DNA from: Nephromyces sp. MM_2019
Lineage: Eukaryota > Apicomplexa > Aconoidasida > Nephromycida
Assembly (NCBI GenBank): GCA_015657535.1
Contig: JADHZB010000518.1
Coordinates: forward strand, 1 to 33,879
DNA length: 33,879 bases
Direction of reading: 5' to 3'
Shown here: one piece after another, positions 23,099 to 33,879 of the stretch
Numbering within the stretch: position 1 is the stretch's first letter
Layout of the letters: every line of letters starts with the position of its first letter
Made by a program: the position numbers and the translations under genes
Notes under the pieces: generated by a model
Told to the model about the DNA's origin: nothing
Database searches by the model: none
The model's input: only the letters and a program-made list of their open reading frames with translations

Positions 23099-26000
23099 CT
23101 TAACACATGTGTACATATAAAAAACCATGAATGAGGTGTCATATATCTATCAAATATATACCTATCTAGATACACTCAATACATACACACACACACAACA
23201 CACACATACATATAGGATAATACATTATATTTAAAAACATACCATAGCACGCATCTTCTCAAAGCCTTCAAATTTCTTTTGGTGTGCTAAAATGGGGTCT
23301 ATAGTACATTGTATATCAGCAATTTCACCAAGTAAACCAATAAGGGCTGCTCTACCATAAGTTACACATCCAAGTTTAGTACTTTCTTGAATTAGTGTGT
23401 AGAAATCATCATTGTTAATATATAATCCTTTTTTTGTTTTAGATTCAGATAGTGATATAACTTCATTATCTAAGAATTTGAATTCAATAGGTGTTAAATT
23501 AAATATCTTCATTGAGCGTACATACTTCTCATATTCAATTAATTGGTTGAATTTTTCATTGCACAATTTCCATGTTTCGTTCATATCTATGCTTAATTCT
23601 GAGTCAAATTTCAAATTGCGTGTATATTCGTTTGAATGAAGTTTGTAATTATATATAATCTTGTACAAATCAGTAATAGCAAATGCTTCTTGAGGTAAGT
23701 TTAGATTGTTCGAACTAAGGTAATCAGTTGTGGGTATATTTTGAAGATAGTGTGTAACTAAATTAGTCCTATTAGCAATCAATTTAGCCTGTTTAAAGGT
23801 TTCTATGAAATCAATAAGATTGGATAATTTGTCTTGGCCTTCAACATCAATCCCTAATGAAAGAATAGATAGTTCAATCTCCATTAATGTGTTAAGATCT
23901 GTGAGTGATGTTTCTTCACTTTGTTTTATTAATTGTTGTTTGATTACACATTCTAACCGTTCAGCTTCTTCTAACAATTTTTTAGCCTTTGTCAACTCAA
24001 TAACATTCTTAGAAATGGGTGGTGTGAAATTTATAAGTAATCTAAAACATTCTATAGGTATATGGAATGAATTTGTTTGAAATTTTTGTATATACTCTCG
24101 ATTTTCAAGTGAATCTGGTGTAATTGAACTGTAATGTAAGTGTGTAGAATTAAGTAATTGTAATATAGCATCCATAAGACGCCTCCATGATGATTGTTCA
24201 GCAACGAGTGTACCTAATAATTTGATTTCTTTTGATTTAATCCCAGAAAGTATTCCCATTAATAATATGAATTCTGACTCAGTTACATTTTCTGGTAACT
24301 GTAGATTTTTAAATGTGTGTAAAACAATGTCTACAGTACCTAAATTATTTGATAATACAAAGGGAATTGATTCAGATGAAGTATTAGTATCTAATTGAGT
24401 AGATTCGGGAATTGGACCTGTGAATAAAAATTTTTTTAATACAGAAATGGGTATATATTTGTTATATATGATTATTTTTAATGTGTAACGAGTAATATGA
24501 ATATATTGAATATAAATGATGTCAATACATTTAAATTAATATCATTTTTAATTTTAAGGAAGATTATAGATTTATATCTTATTTTATAGACTCATCCTAC
24601 TACACATTTATGCATTCAAATGTATGTATAAAAAAAGAGCATCATCATTTGTATAGCAAATTTATAAACAAAAATTATATACAAAAACTTCATAACTTGT
24701 TTCCCCTCTGACAAACCCTAAATATAAGATAATATAAATAAAACAAACAACTTATGTATATAACAAACGCATACCATTGAAATCACAGAATGAATCAAGT
24801 TCAATACGGTGTGTAATATATTCAATAGGTATCCTATCTTTAAGACAGTGTATCCATGATTCAATATTAGCAAGTGTGTATTGTAATATCTCTTGTTCCG
24901 GTAGTAATAAGAACGACATATATTCATTTTGTGCAATTTTGAGTAACCTCATAACACGTCTAATTGAAGGTAATTGTCTATTTCTTAGATTACCTGCTGC
25001 AATTTCAAAAGTTTTTGAATTTGTGAGTGTGTGTAGGTCAGATAATTTAATAGGGTTAGAATTAAATACAGAACAAATGGGGCATTGCCATGTGTGTTTA
25101 GAGGCCTCTGTATTATTTTGATCAGCCCCATTAAGTCCTACACAAGAAGCATGATACCAACGACTACATTCATCACAAGCAATCCAATATGCATAATCAT
25201 CAAGCCTAGGTATAACTGCACACAGTGGGCACACATCAGGCTGTGTTGCAGCCAGTACTGCATGTAGATCAGTTATATAAATAAAACTTCTTTGTATAGA
25301 AGTTAGCTGTTTCTGTGGCCAAGTTTTAATAACAAATTGATCAGAAGAAGGTGTGTAATCACCTTCATTTTCTATACTTGATGATGTGTGTGTATTCTCA
25401 TCTTCTGTGTGTGTAGAAGGTGGTTTAAAATGAGAAATATTGGGTGATGATTCATTGTGTGTAACTCTAGGTGAAGCAACCACTCCAGGGAGTAAATCAA
25501 ACAATGTAAAATTCTTAAGGGTAGATGAAGTAGGTGATATAGGTTTACTTGGTAACCGTTTCTTGGTATCCAATTTTTGTGTGTAAGTGATATCTTGTAT
25601 ATGATCTACAGGTGATGAATTTATCATATATTCATGTGTCAGTGTATCTACACACATTTCCCTTGATTTTGAATGATCTTTACCTGTTTCTAGTTGAGTT
25701 TTTTCTTGGGGTGTACGTTTAGATAAATCAAAATCATCAATTAGTGTTAATTTCCTCCTCTTTGAAGGTATGAAATTAACGGATTTACCTTGATTATTTG
25801 ATGTCTGTGTACCTTCCAATGAAAATGAATCACCTAATATCGATGAACATGGAGAAGAAGAAGTTGGGCTTGTTTCCAAAGTATTATCGTGTGTAGGTTT
25901 TATATCTTGTGAAGGTGAATGTGTAGGTGTGTAACTTTGTTTGGGTGAATTGACCACACGTTCATGTTTATATATATCTTGAGTTATCTTATCTTTCAAA

Positions 26001-29000
26001 AAATCAAATGAAATTGACCGTGGGCCATCCTTAAGTGAATTATACTCATCAGTGGTTGCCCATTGACGTACCATAGAATCCTATATCATTGTCAGAAAAT
26101 GTGTGTGTGTATGTGTATTGTGTTGTGTGTTTGTATTGTGTGTGTATTGTATGTATATATATATGTGTGTGTTTCTTTGTGAGTGTCTATGTGTGTATAG
26201 GGATGTGTGTTTAAAAAAAAAGTGAGTGTGAGTATCTATATTTATATTGATCAAATCATCAACAAATTTTGCTTACTTTAGTGCGTAGGTCAATTGCCTC
26301 ACGTGCTTGAACTTGCCAATCTAATGCAAAAAGTAGCATTTGTATAAGTCTACCTTTGAGAGGGATTTGGAGGGGTAAAACATCACATAATTCAACTAAT
26401 CTCTGAAAAATTAAATAATCCATAAATGTATTTACATTGATTTTACCTATAGAGTTGATCAAATACACACAATACACATTATATATCAATTCGAATTTGT
26501 CATTTTTAAAATCTACACATATTGATATCACCTATAAACATTGTATATTTTATTCATTCATATTCTCTATATATTACTTATATATACATTATGTTACTTA
26601 CATATACATCATATTTAATCGATTTATAGATTATACATATTTCTCACATACAGTAATAACAAATATTTAAACATGAGCATCTCCCCTCAAACACCTCTCC
26701 CATACCTCACACACACAAAATACACATATACACACAAAATACACATCCACATCGCTATCACACACACTCACACACACACAAAATACATACACACATACAT
26801 ACATACACACACACACACCATAAATTTGAGAACATCAAATTTTCCGGTAGAAATTTCTTTATCAAAGAGTTCAAAATCTTGCATACTTCTAAGGGGTAAT
26901 TCAACAGGCCAACTGGCATTGTGTGTGTCGATATTACCAGGGGGTGAAATGTGCATAACACCAATAATACGCTCATTTTCAATATCACCTTTTTCATATT
27001 TTAACGTGTGTAAGAGGGATGAAAATTTATCTATATAATATTGTATGGATAAGGGATTGGTTGTAGAAGTGTGTGTAGGGTGGGTCGATGTTGGGTGTAT
27101 CTTATGAGTGTGAGCTGATGATTTTGGGTGTGTTTGTTCAGTGTGTGTAGTAGGTGCGTGTGTGTTAAATAAACGTGGCCCAGAGGCTAATTCTTTGAAA
27201 TTAACTGTCATCCGTCCAGACCGTTTTGAACGTTCTGGGACTGTAGGTGTGTTGGGTGATTTAAAGTCCTTATTTGTATCTTCTATAGTATGTGTATTAT
27301 TTGTGATTTTAGGTTCTAAAGTGTGTGTGTGTGTGTTGTTTGTCATTTTAGGAAACCTCTTTAGTTTCTCCTTTGTAAATAGATCAGGAAATGATTCCCA
27401 ATGTTCTGTGTGTAATTCCCAATCAAAGGGTATCCATGTGGATTTTACTAAATCCTTATATTTTGGATGATTTTTAATATAATCAAATGAAGTAGAGGTT
27501 GAAATAGGTGTGTTATTTAATTGGAGTGTTGAGTCAAATAACTCATCTAAGAGTTCAGGTTCAGAGTCAGAATCTGGAAACCCTAATGTGTGTGTATGAT
27601 GATTTGTAGTGTGTGTATGTATTGGAGTAGGGTGTGGGTATGAAATTTCATCTCTTAACTGTTGAGTATCTTCCTTGATATCGTGTTTATCATTTGTAAT
27701 ATCTTGCTGTGTATTTCTATAATTATCTATATATGATTGGGGTGTAGAAGTGTGTGTGTGTTGATGTATGTGTGTAGGATGATCTATGCATGGCTCGGTT
27801 ATAGGAGTGTTTGTAGAATGATCAGTGCATGACTGGGGTATCATATTTTGTGTGTGTGTAATATCTTCATTTAATTTTGGAGGAGGGTGTTCAAAATTAT
27901 GTTCAGTGTGTAATTTTTCATTGTGGAAAATCTTCTTATAGAGCTTATCTAACACCAAATATTGTTGTGATTCTTTCAAATGTGTAAGGCCTTCCATTGT
28001 TGTGTAACGGCTTGGGTCAGAGCTATCATAAATCATTGGAAATTCAACTGAGAATGATTTCTTACTCCAAAATGGAGCTGTCCATTTTCTTAGGGGTAAT
28101 GGGTTGGAAAGAACATAAATATCTTCATAATTAGGGTCAAACATGGGAAATTCCATATATACCAAATGTTGGAAAACTACACACACACCATATATATATG
28201 TAAATGTATTTAGATATAGATGAGTAAATTTAGATAGGCATGTGTGTGGGGAGAGGTAGTATATGTGTATAGGGTTGTGTGTATAACGAGGTGTAGGTGG
28301 GGTTTGTGTGTATAGGGGTATATAGATATGTGTAATTATGTAACTATGGAGGGTAGAGGTATTTTAACAAGTGTGAAGAGAGAAAATGGATATAAGTGTT
28401 AATGAACTTAATGTGTATAATTAGTAGACAAACATTTAAATATATATATATGTTTATATATAAGTGTGAATTGGAGAGATAGAGTTAATCGAATTGAAAG
28501 GGTGTGTGTATTGTAATATACATACCAAGTATTGTATCAACAAAGGCCTTTAATTTATCATAATTAGGTGATTGGAAAGGGAATTCTATATATAAAAATA
28601 TGTACAAACACATGTATATAAATATATATACACACATATATACATAAATATATATACACACATATATACATAAATATATATACACACATATATACATAAA
28701 TATATATACACACATATATACATAAATATATATACACACATATATATATAAATATATATACACATATATATATAGATGAATTATACCAGTGTGTGCACGG
28801 TAAATGGTATAGATAGCTTTAGCGAGTGTGGGTAAATTAACCAAAGAGGCCTTTAATAATTCTTTACACGTGAAACTTCTTATGCGTGAATTATCATCTT
28901 TGGGGGGTACATTTCTATAGCGAATGTGATTGGTTTGTAGGGGTGAATTGTTAGATTTGGGGGGAATTGGTCGTGTGTGTGTATTTGAAGGGGTTTGCTT

Positions 29001-32000
29001 ATTGGATGTATTTGGTGGAGAATTTTTGATTGATTTGGGACGTTGTGTGGATGATTTTAAGATTTTGGTTTTCTGTATAGGATTCTCAATGTTTTCAATT
29101 TTTTCCTTCTCTGATAATACCTTAATGAAGGGTTTACTTGGATGTGTGTGTGTAGAAGGTGAAGATTTATGTTTTATGTGTTTGTGTGTAGTTATATCTT
29201 GATTTGATTTCTTAGATAAGCGTCGATTAGATTGTGTACGGGTAATATGTACAGGTGTATGTACGTCTTGTATGATTGGTTGTTGTTGTTGCTGTTGTTC
29301 ATCAGATATAATATTTGATGATGTGTGTGTCATATATTCTGGATGTGTTTGTATAGCTGAATGTGTGTTTGTATTTAGTTCTGTATTATTGTTGTGTAGG
29401 TGTGTAGATGTATTATGATGAATCATACTCTCTTCAATGTGTGTGGATTTTGAATCAGTGTGTAAATTAGCCATCTTCTTCTTATGTAACATTTGATAAC
29501 GATCGATTTGTAAATGTGGGTGTAATGTTTTGTAGTCAGAGAAGGGCCATGATGTTTTAGATGATGTTAAGTGTCTATAATGTATACAGTATGCTGTCGA
29601 ACAATGATAAGAATATTGGGGTGAATAATTAATTTGAAATTCAGCGTGTGTATCAATATGATGTGTGTGTAAGAATTCAAAAAGTTGTTTATAATTAATA
29701 ATGGGGCAATTCTTCTTGAGATCAATCTTATTGAGTTGTGTAAGAAAAAATAACTGTACATCCACTGGAAAATAAGGTAAAGATGTGTGTATATTGTGTA
29801 ATAATTTTACACAATCATCATCTGTTGATGGACATGACCATTTTGATTCTTCTTCCTCTAAGTGTATAGGTGTGTAAGTTTCAAATGGTGGTAAAAATAT
29901 TGACATACAATCATCTAACCAATGTTCAGCTATCTTAACTGATTGAATTAACTTTTCAACAAAATGTGTATGTACACAGTTCTTGAATGTTGTTTTTTCT
30001 ACATTTTCCAATGTATTTATCATTGTATTTATGTGTAACTTATTTATAGATAAATAAATCATTGAATGTGTATCTATATGGGATGCATCCATTGTTTTAT
30101 GTTGAATATGTGTATCATTTGATGTTATCTCAGATGATATGTGTGTAAGATTAGATTGAGTATCAATCATTGGATTTGTGTGAATAACATTGGTTGGAAT
30201 GTCTATACTCTCTTGTTTGGTATGTGTAAACTGAGATGATGGATGATCTATTAAATCACTGTGTGTAGCATCAAATCGAGTGTGTAGAGAATCTAATATG
30301 TTGTGTGTGTGTGTCATAGGGTTACCCTTAAAATCATTGAAATCTGATGGGTCTAAGCAACCTAATCTAATTAATTCTTCATCTTCAAATTCTTCACCTT
30401 CCTCTATAATGTGTGAGAGTATATTAAACCATTTTTCGTTAGTATTTGACTTATTATAAAGTATAGCCTTGCGTGCAGTGTGTAATAGTGTTTTGAAGTA
30501 GTGATAACCTTTCCCAGTAATCTTACGACGTTTATGACGTTTGTAATGTGTAATAGGTAATTTATTTGAGGATAAAAGTACGTTTGTAGGTTGTTGTATA
30601 TGAGGTGTATCCACTAATGAAAAGGGTGTAGATATTAAATCTAAACATGGATATATATACTGTTTAAATGTGTGTACGAAGGGTGTACGGCGAGATAAAT
30701 ATGAATCAAAAACACAATCTTGTGTGTGTGTATCTTCATTATCATTATCATCATCTTCCCATTTTAAATCTTTTGATTCATACACATAATCATACATTAT
30801 ATCATATTCATTACACACATTAGAATCTACCATTTTTGTTGTACTTAAAAATTGTATGAGAAACTTTGTATGAGAGAGTGATTTGTGTGTATTTTCTAAC
30901 AAATTTAATACATCCAAATAGAATTGCCAAATTGTAAATTCATCATGTAAGAATTCTTCTATTTCTATAAATAGGGGTGATATTCTAAACTCATCAAGTA
31001 CACACATTAATTTAGAAATGTGTGTGTGTGCAAACTCATAATTTATAGCCTCAAAATCAATTTCCCTTGAATGTTTTAACATATCTAAACCTTTTTGATG
31101 TAATCGTTTTGCCTCTTCAACCTATACACATTTTTATATACACACGATTATATAAGTGTATTTATATATACATATATTCATATATACACATATTTCTCTA
31201 TGTACACATTTATATATATACATAAATATGTGTAGAGTGGAGTTTTGAGGTTATGTGTAAGTGTATGATTATGAGTGTCATCATATATATTGAGTGTGTG
31301 TGTTTGTGTAGATAAGTGAGTGTGTGTGTATTAAATAGATATGCTAACCAATTTTTCTAAAAAAGAGAAATCTTTCAACATACTTCCCAAACCAAATTGT
31401 TGACTTGTGAGAAGAATAGCATCATTGAGATGTAATCTTAATTTTTTATTAGGCCCCTATTACACACACATTGATAATAATGTAATCATAATTATATATG
31501 TTTGTACATATTTAAGCAGGGTGTAAACTTATATCAATGTGTGTGCATGTATTTATCAAGTGTCTATACATATAGGTCAATGTGTGTGTGCTTCTTTGTC
31601 AACTATATATACTATATCAATATGTGTGTATGTGTAATACTTACTATCAATGTAAAGGGTACACTCTTTGATTTACTAGACCCTACACCTGGAAATAATT
31701 TTTTATCGCCTGTCAGCGCAAAATAAATAATTTTCCAACGTTGGCTGGCGTTAATATTTTCAACTAATTCGTCCAACCCTTCAATTTCAACATTTATTTT
31801 ATCTATTCTTGAAACAAGATGATTCCACCTACACACACACAGAGTATTATATATATATATGTGTGTGTATGTATGTGTGTGTGTAAATACAAAACTTACT
31901 CGGATATGTTTCCCCCTTTATTCATCAAATTGGCATAGTCGATTTTCCATGTCTCAATGGTTTTAGAAAGTTCGTAAACCTTCCTAGAGTTAGGTAAGGC

Positions 32001-32045
32001 CTATATATATATATATACATATATGTGTATAATAAGGTATAGCAT

Positions 32046-32093
<48 letters not shown>

Positions 32094-33705
32094 ATGCTAG
32101 ACAAAGTGTAAATGTGTGTGTGCGTGTATGATAATAGACATAGTATAAATGTGAGTGTGTGTGTGTGATGTAAATATACGTAATTATATATAATATTTTA
32201 ACCTCTATATTCTCATCTAAATCATTAACACCTTCAATAAACTGATTGAGCGCTTTGTATGAAATTTTATGTGTAATTAAACTTTCTGAATTTTCTTCGA
32301 TTTTTAATAATTTTTGTAAACGCTCAGAAAGTGTTTTCCAAATTTCAATTTCAATAGGGCATTGATTTACGGCGATTTCAAGAGATAAGAGTTGATCAAG
32401 TGTAGGTTCTACACACATACATATATATAAACATGTATATGAGTGCGTGGGTGTGTGTATGTGTGTGTAATTCCAATAAAATTATATATCTGTGTGTATT
32501 CTTGTAATTTCTATATGTATATGTGTATGTATATAATTCCACTATATAAAATTTTATATGTGTATATATGTGTGTATAATTCCAAAATCTAAATATGTAT
32601 ATATGTGTATATATGTGTGTGTATGTGTATATGTATATGTGTGTGTGTAAGACATACTTGGACCAAGCTCAGTGAGTTGATCAGATAGATGTTGAGCTGA
32701 TTCAAGGTAGTGACAAAGTTCAGTTTGAATTGAAGGCAAATGAATGGGAAGGTCAGATAATGAGGCTAATGAATTCTGCCACACATCGATGGGCTGTTTG
32801 GTTGAGTGTGTAAATAATCTGTAGTAATAAAAAGAGTTTAAATTTCCAGATATAGTCTCTATCTGTGTGTATGTTTATGTACATTATAGCAAAATGGGTA
32901 TGGATGTATGTACTGTAAAGCTGATATTACCGTGTAGCTGATATTTGAGTGTATAATGTGGGTGTAAATACATAAAATAAATAACACATAAAAATGTAGA
33001 ATATATATAACTTACTGTTTCGTAGTAGCAGTTGTTTCTATACACAAATTACGTAGCTGATCAATAAATTTATATTCTGGTAACCTGTTGTATATGTATA
33101 CATAACGTAAGATGTAATAATAATCACCTAAATATGATTGAGGTTTGTGTATTGATTACAAAAGTAAGGTGTGTTTATAAATAATACAAGTGTGTGTGTA
33201 AATAATTAAGAGTCATATGTGTACATAATAAAATGTGTGTTGTGTAATACGTACATAATATAATCTTTCCACATATTTGTATTCGTATCTTCCTCATTTT
33301 CCTTAAAAGATGTATGTTTGTTTGAATTAGTTGTAGATGGATCAATATCAGAATTATTTTCTTCTTTATCGTGTGAAGTAGGGTGTATAAGACGAGTAGA
33401 GGGTGTGAATGTAAGCCTATTAGTTATGTGTGTTGGACTATTTGATATATGTGATTGTGTATGATCAGTAATGTTTTTTGGGGTAATAAAGTGTGGAGGA
33501 GTGGATGATGATGAGCTTGAGTTTTGACTGGTTAAAGTAGGGTCATCTACACACACTAGAGGGTCTGTTAATTCATCCTCATTTTTACACACACTTGGCT
33601 TTAGCAAATTTTTGTTAGCTATTATATAATCTTCATCCATACTCCTATGCATTAGACCAGCTTGATATTTATAAATAGGTGTTTCATTATCCATGAGGCC
33701 CAAAA
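22034..33705 (-). CDS. Giant nuclear protein with PHD finger and PLU-1-like helical segments; 5' partial
   Basis: Fourteen exons join in one frame: 33705-33255, 33084-33016, 32818-32658, 32408-32203, 32000-31900, 31828-31645, 31456-31349, 31121-28787, 28585-28526, 28176-26819, 26402-26277, 26080-24775, 24417-23243, 22990-22034. They encode at least 2,864 residues; numbering starts at the first full codon in window. The first exon opens at an acceptor, so the start lies to the right. Residues about 2003-2055 are a C4HC3 PHD finger (CPLC ... CDEC ... YHASC ... CPIC), a histone-tail reader. On both sides are helical units with the PLU-1 pattern of an LP.., spaced Leu, A..W, for example about 1678-1719 (VLPLQIP ... 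LLFALDW) and about 170-350. Basic clusters KRHKRRK and PSKRRK suggest nuclear location. Linkers are Ser/Thr/His-rich with a Gln run near 29,290 and an Asn/Thr-rich tail. KDM5-type demethylases combine PLU-1 and PHD, but no JmjC is in the window, so enzymatic activity is not shown. Confidence 0.75.
22230..22330. repeat. 24-bp coding minisatellite giving Asn/Thr octapeptides
   Basis: A unit containing ATTATTATTAGTTGTG recurs about four times in the last exon of the giant gene. On the minus strand it gives an eight-residue repeat NTTNNNxx (variants HNTTNNNA, YSTTNNNT). Frame is preserved because the period is 24. Confidence 0.8.
22991..23242 (-). repeat. Intron with (TA)n followed by (GA)n
   Basis: The last intron of the giant gene contains a (TA)n run at about 23042-23073 passing directly into a (GA)n run to 23098, then a (CA)n tract near 23,190. 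The donor after 23243 and the acceptor before 22990 give phase 0 joining. Confidence 0.8.
25073..25231 (-). other. PHD zinc finger within the giant protein
   Basis: About 53 residues. Zinc ligands in C4HC3 order: Cys-x2-Cys (CPLC), Cys-x2-Cys (CDEC), His-x2-Cys (HASC), Cys-x2-Cys (CPIC). The Trp before CPIC and the W-I-A before the second pair are usual PHD core positions. Such fingers read the histone H3 N-terminal tail. The acidic D-D before the second Cys pair would be compatible with H3 binding, but that is inference. Confidence 0.9.
26403..26818 (-). other. 416-nt intron of the giant gene with AC/GT tracts
   Basis: The donor at 26818 is the first GT of a GT-repeat, and the acceptor TTTTTCAG precedes 26402. 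Between about 26,700 and 26,820 the plus strand is nearly pure ACAC. No separate gene was found here, although the microsatellite gives spurious open frames on both strands. Confidence 0.6.
28177..28525 (-). other. 349-nt intron of the giant gene
   Basis: GT/TA-rich on the plus strand. The acceptor on the minus strand lies at the end of a GTGTGTGTAG run. Joining across it keeps frame (one base carried over). Nothing else is seen in it. Confidence 0.6.
28586..28786 (-). repeat. 201-nt stop-free intron made of a 26-bp minisatellite
   Basis: About six near-identical copies of a 26-bp unit (AAATATATATACACACATAT plus ATACAT) fill 28618-28775. The donor is ACTG/GTATAATT and the acceptor ATATATAG. 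The length is 67 codons and the minus-strand reading frame has no stop, so splicing and retention both keep the downstream frame. If translated it would add a Tyr/Ile/Val/Cys-rich hydrophobic stretch. Confidence 0.75.
32050..32090. repeat. (TA)n microsatellite in intron
   Basis: About 20 TA dinucleotides in the intron between exons 32408-32203 and 32000-31900 of the giant gene. Confidence 0.95.
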
Positions 33706-33839
33706 CTATAATATAAAAATGAAAAAATTAGATATATGTGTATGTGTATATGTGTGTATAGATGTGCTTATATGTATAGATATCTATATGTAGAGACCAT
33801 TTTGATCACTAGCCAGCTCTATATGGAGTATTATATACT

Positions 33840-33876
<37 letters not shown>

Positions 33877-33879
33877 TTA
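33706..33879 (-). other. Right-edge intron sequence, possibly with a 21-nt micro-exon
   Basis: The acceptor ATTATAG at 33706 opens the first exon seen. A 21-nt segment at 33818-33798 is flanked by CATATAG and GTCTCT and would join in the right phase, adding about LASDQN. It is short and its donor weak, so it is offered only as a possibility. A (TA)n run lies at about 33843-33871. Confidence 0.3.

Noticed and set aside
26673..27038. Plus-strand open frame with Thr-His runs
   Set aside because: It is created by the ACAC microsatellite and overlaps, antisense, an exon of the giant gene that fits the frame on both sides.
28618..28775. CRISPR-like regular repeat
   Set aside because: The units are directly adjacent with no spacers and the context is a eukaryotic intron, so it is a minisatellite.
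1..33879. Telomeric or subtelomeric location
   Set aside because: No array of TTAGGG-, TTTAGGG- or similar units was seen; the edges are plain (TA)n tracts.

Overview
This is eukaryotic nuclear DNA: very AT-rich, intron-rich, standard stop codons (TAA, TAG and TGA all end genes), GT..AG introns, long (TA)n and (AC/GT)n microsatellites. No operons, ribosome-binding sites or prokaryotic genes were seen. The gene set suggests a protist with flagellated stages, and most likely an apicomplexan. That last point is inference: it rests mainly on a short essential-light-chain-like EF-hand protein of about 135 residues. No species can be named from the sequence alone.

Layout, left to right. (1) 264-7758, minus: the 5' part of a dynein heavy chain gene, 27 exons joined here in one continuous frame, 1,516 codons running from the N-terminal tail through the linker into AAA1. 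It continues off the left edge. (2) 7759-9139: shared upstream region of two divergent genes. (3) 9140-10546, plus: single-exon SET-domain protein. (4) 10547-12062: intergenic, with a degenerate A/C-rich repeat block. (5) 12063-15014, plus: ten-exon BUD23 18S rRNA methyltransferase, complete, 283 residues. (6) 15843-18039, minus: three-exon protein of unknown function with an N-terminal hydrophobic segment and Thr/His-rich repeats. (7) 18831-20247, minus: two-exon EF-hand protein like a myosin essential light chain, with a 1-kb intron full of degenerate repeats. (8) 20248-22033: intergenic, with a small element bounded by inverted repeats and a separate palindrome. (9) 22034-33705, minus: at least 14 exons, all in phase, encoding at least 2,864 residues of one giant nuclear protein with a PHD finger and several PLU-1-like helical segments. 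Its 5' end lies beyond the right edge.

The genes are not an obvious functional unit. Two themes recur. Chromatin and RNA: a SET protein, a giant PHD/PLU-1-like protein and a ribosome-maturation methyltransferase. Motility: a dynein and a myosin-light-chain-like protein. From about 11 kb rightward the sequence is saturated with AC/GT microsatellite tracts, which enter exons as Thr-His runs and sit at splice sites. The left 11 kb is almost free of them.

The most notable observation is that the dynein's AAA1 site, normally the obligatory motor ATPase, lacks the key residues of both Walker A and Walker B although the rest of the protein looks intact. Second is the giant PHD/PLU-1-like protein, third the microsatellite invasion of exons and splice sites.
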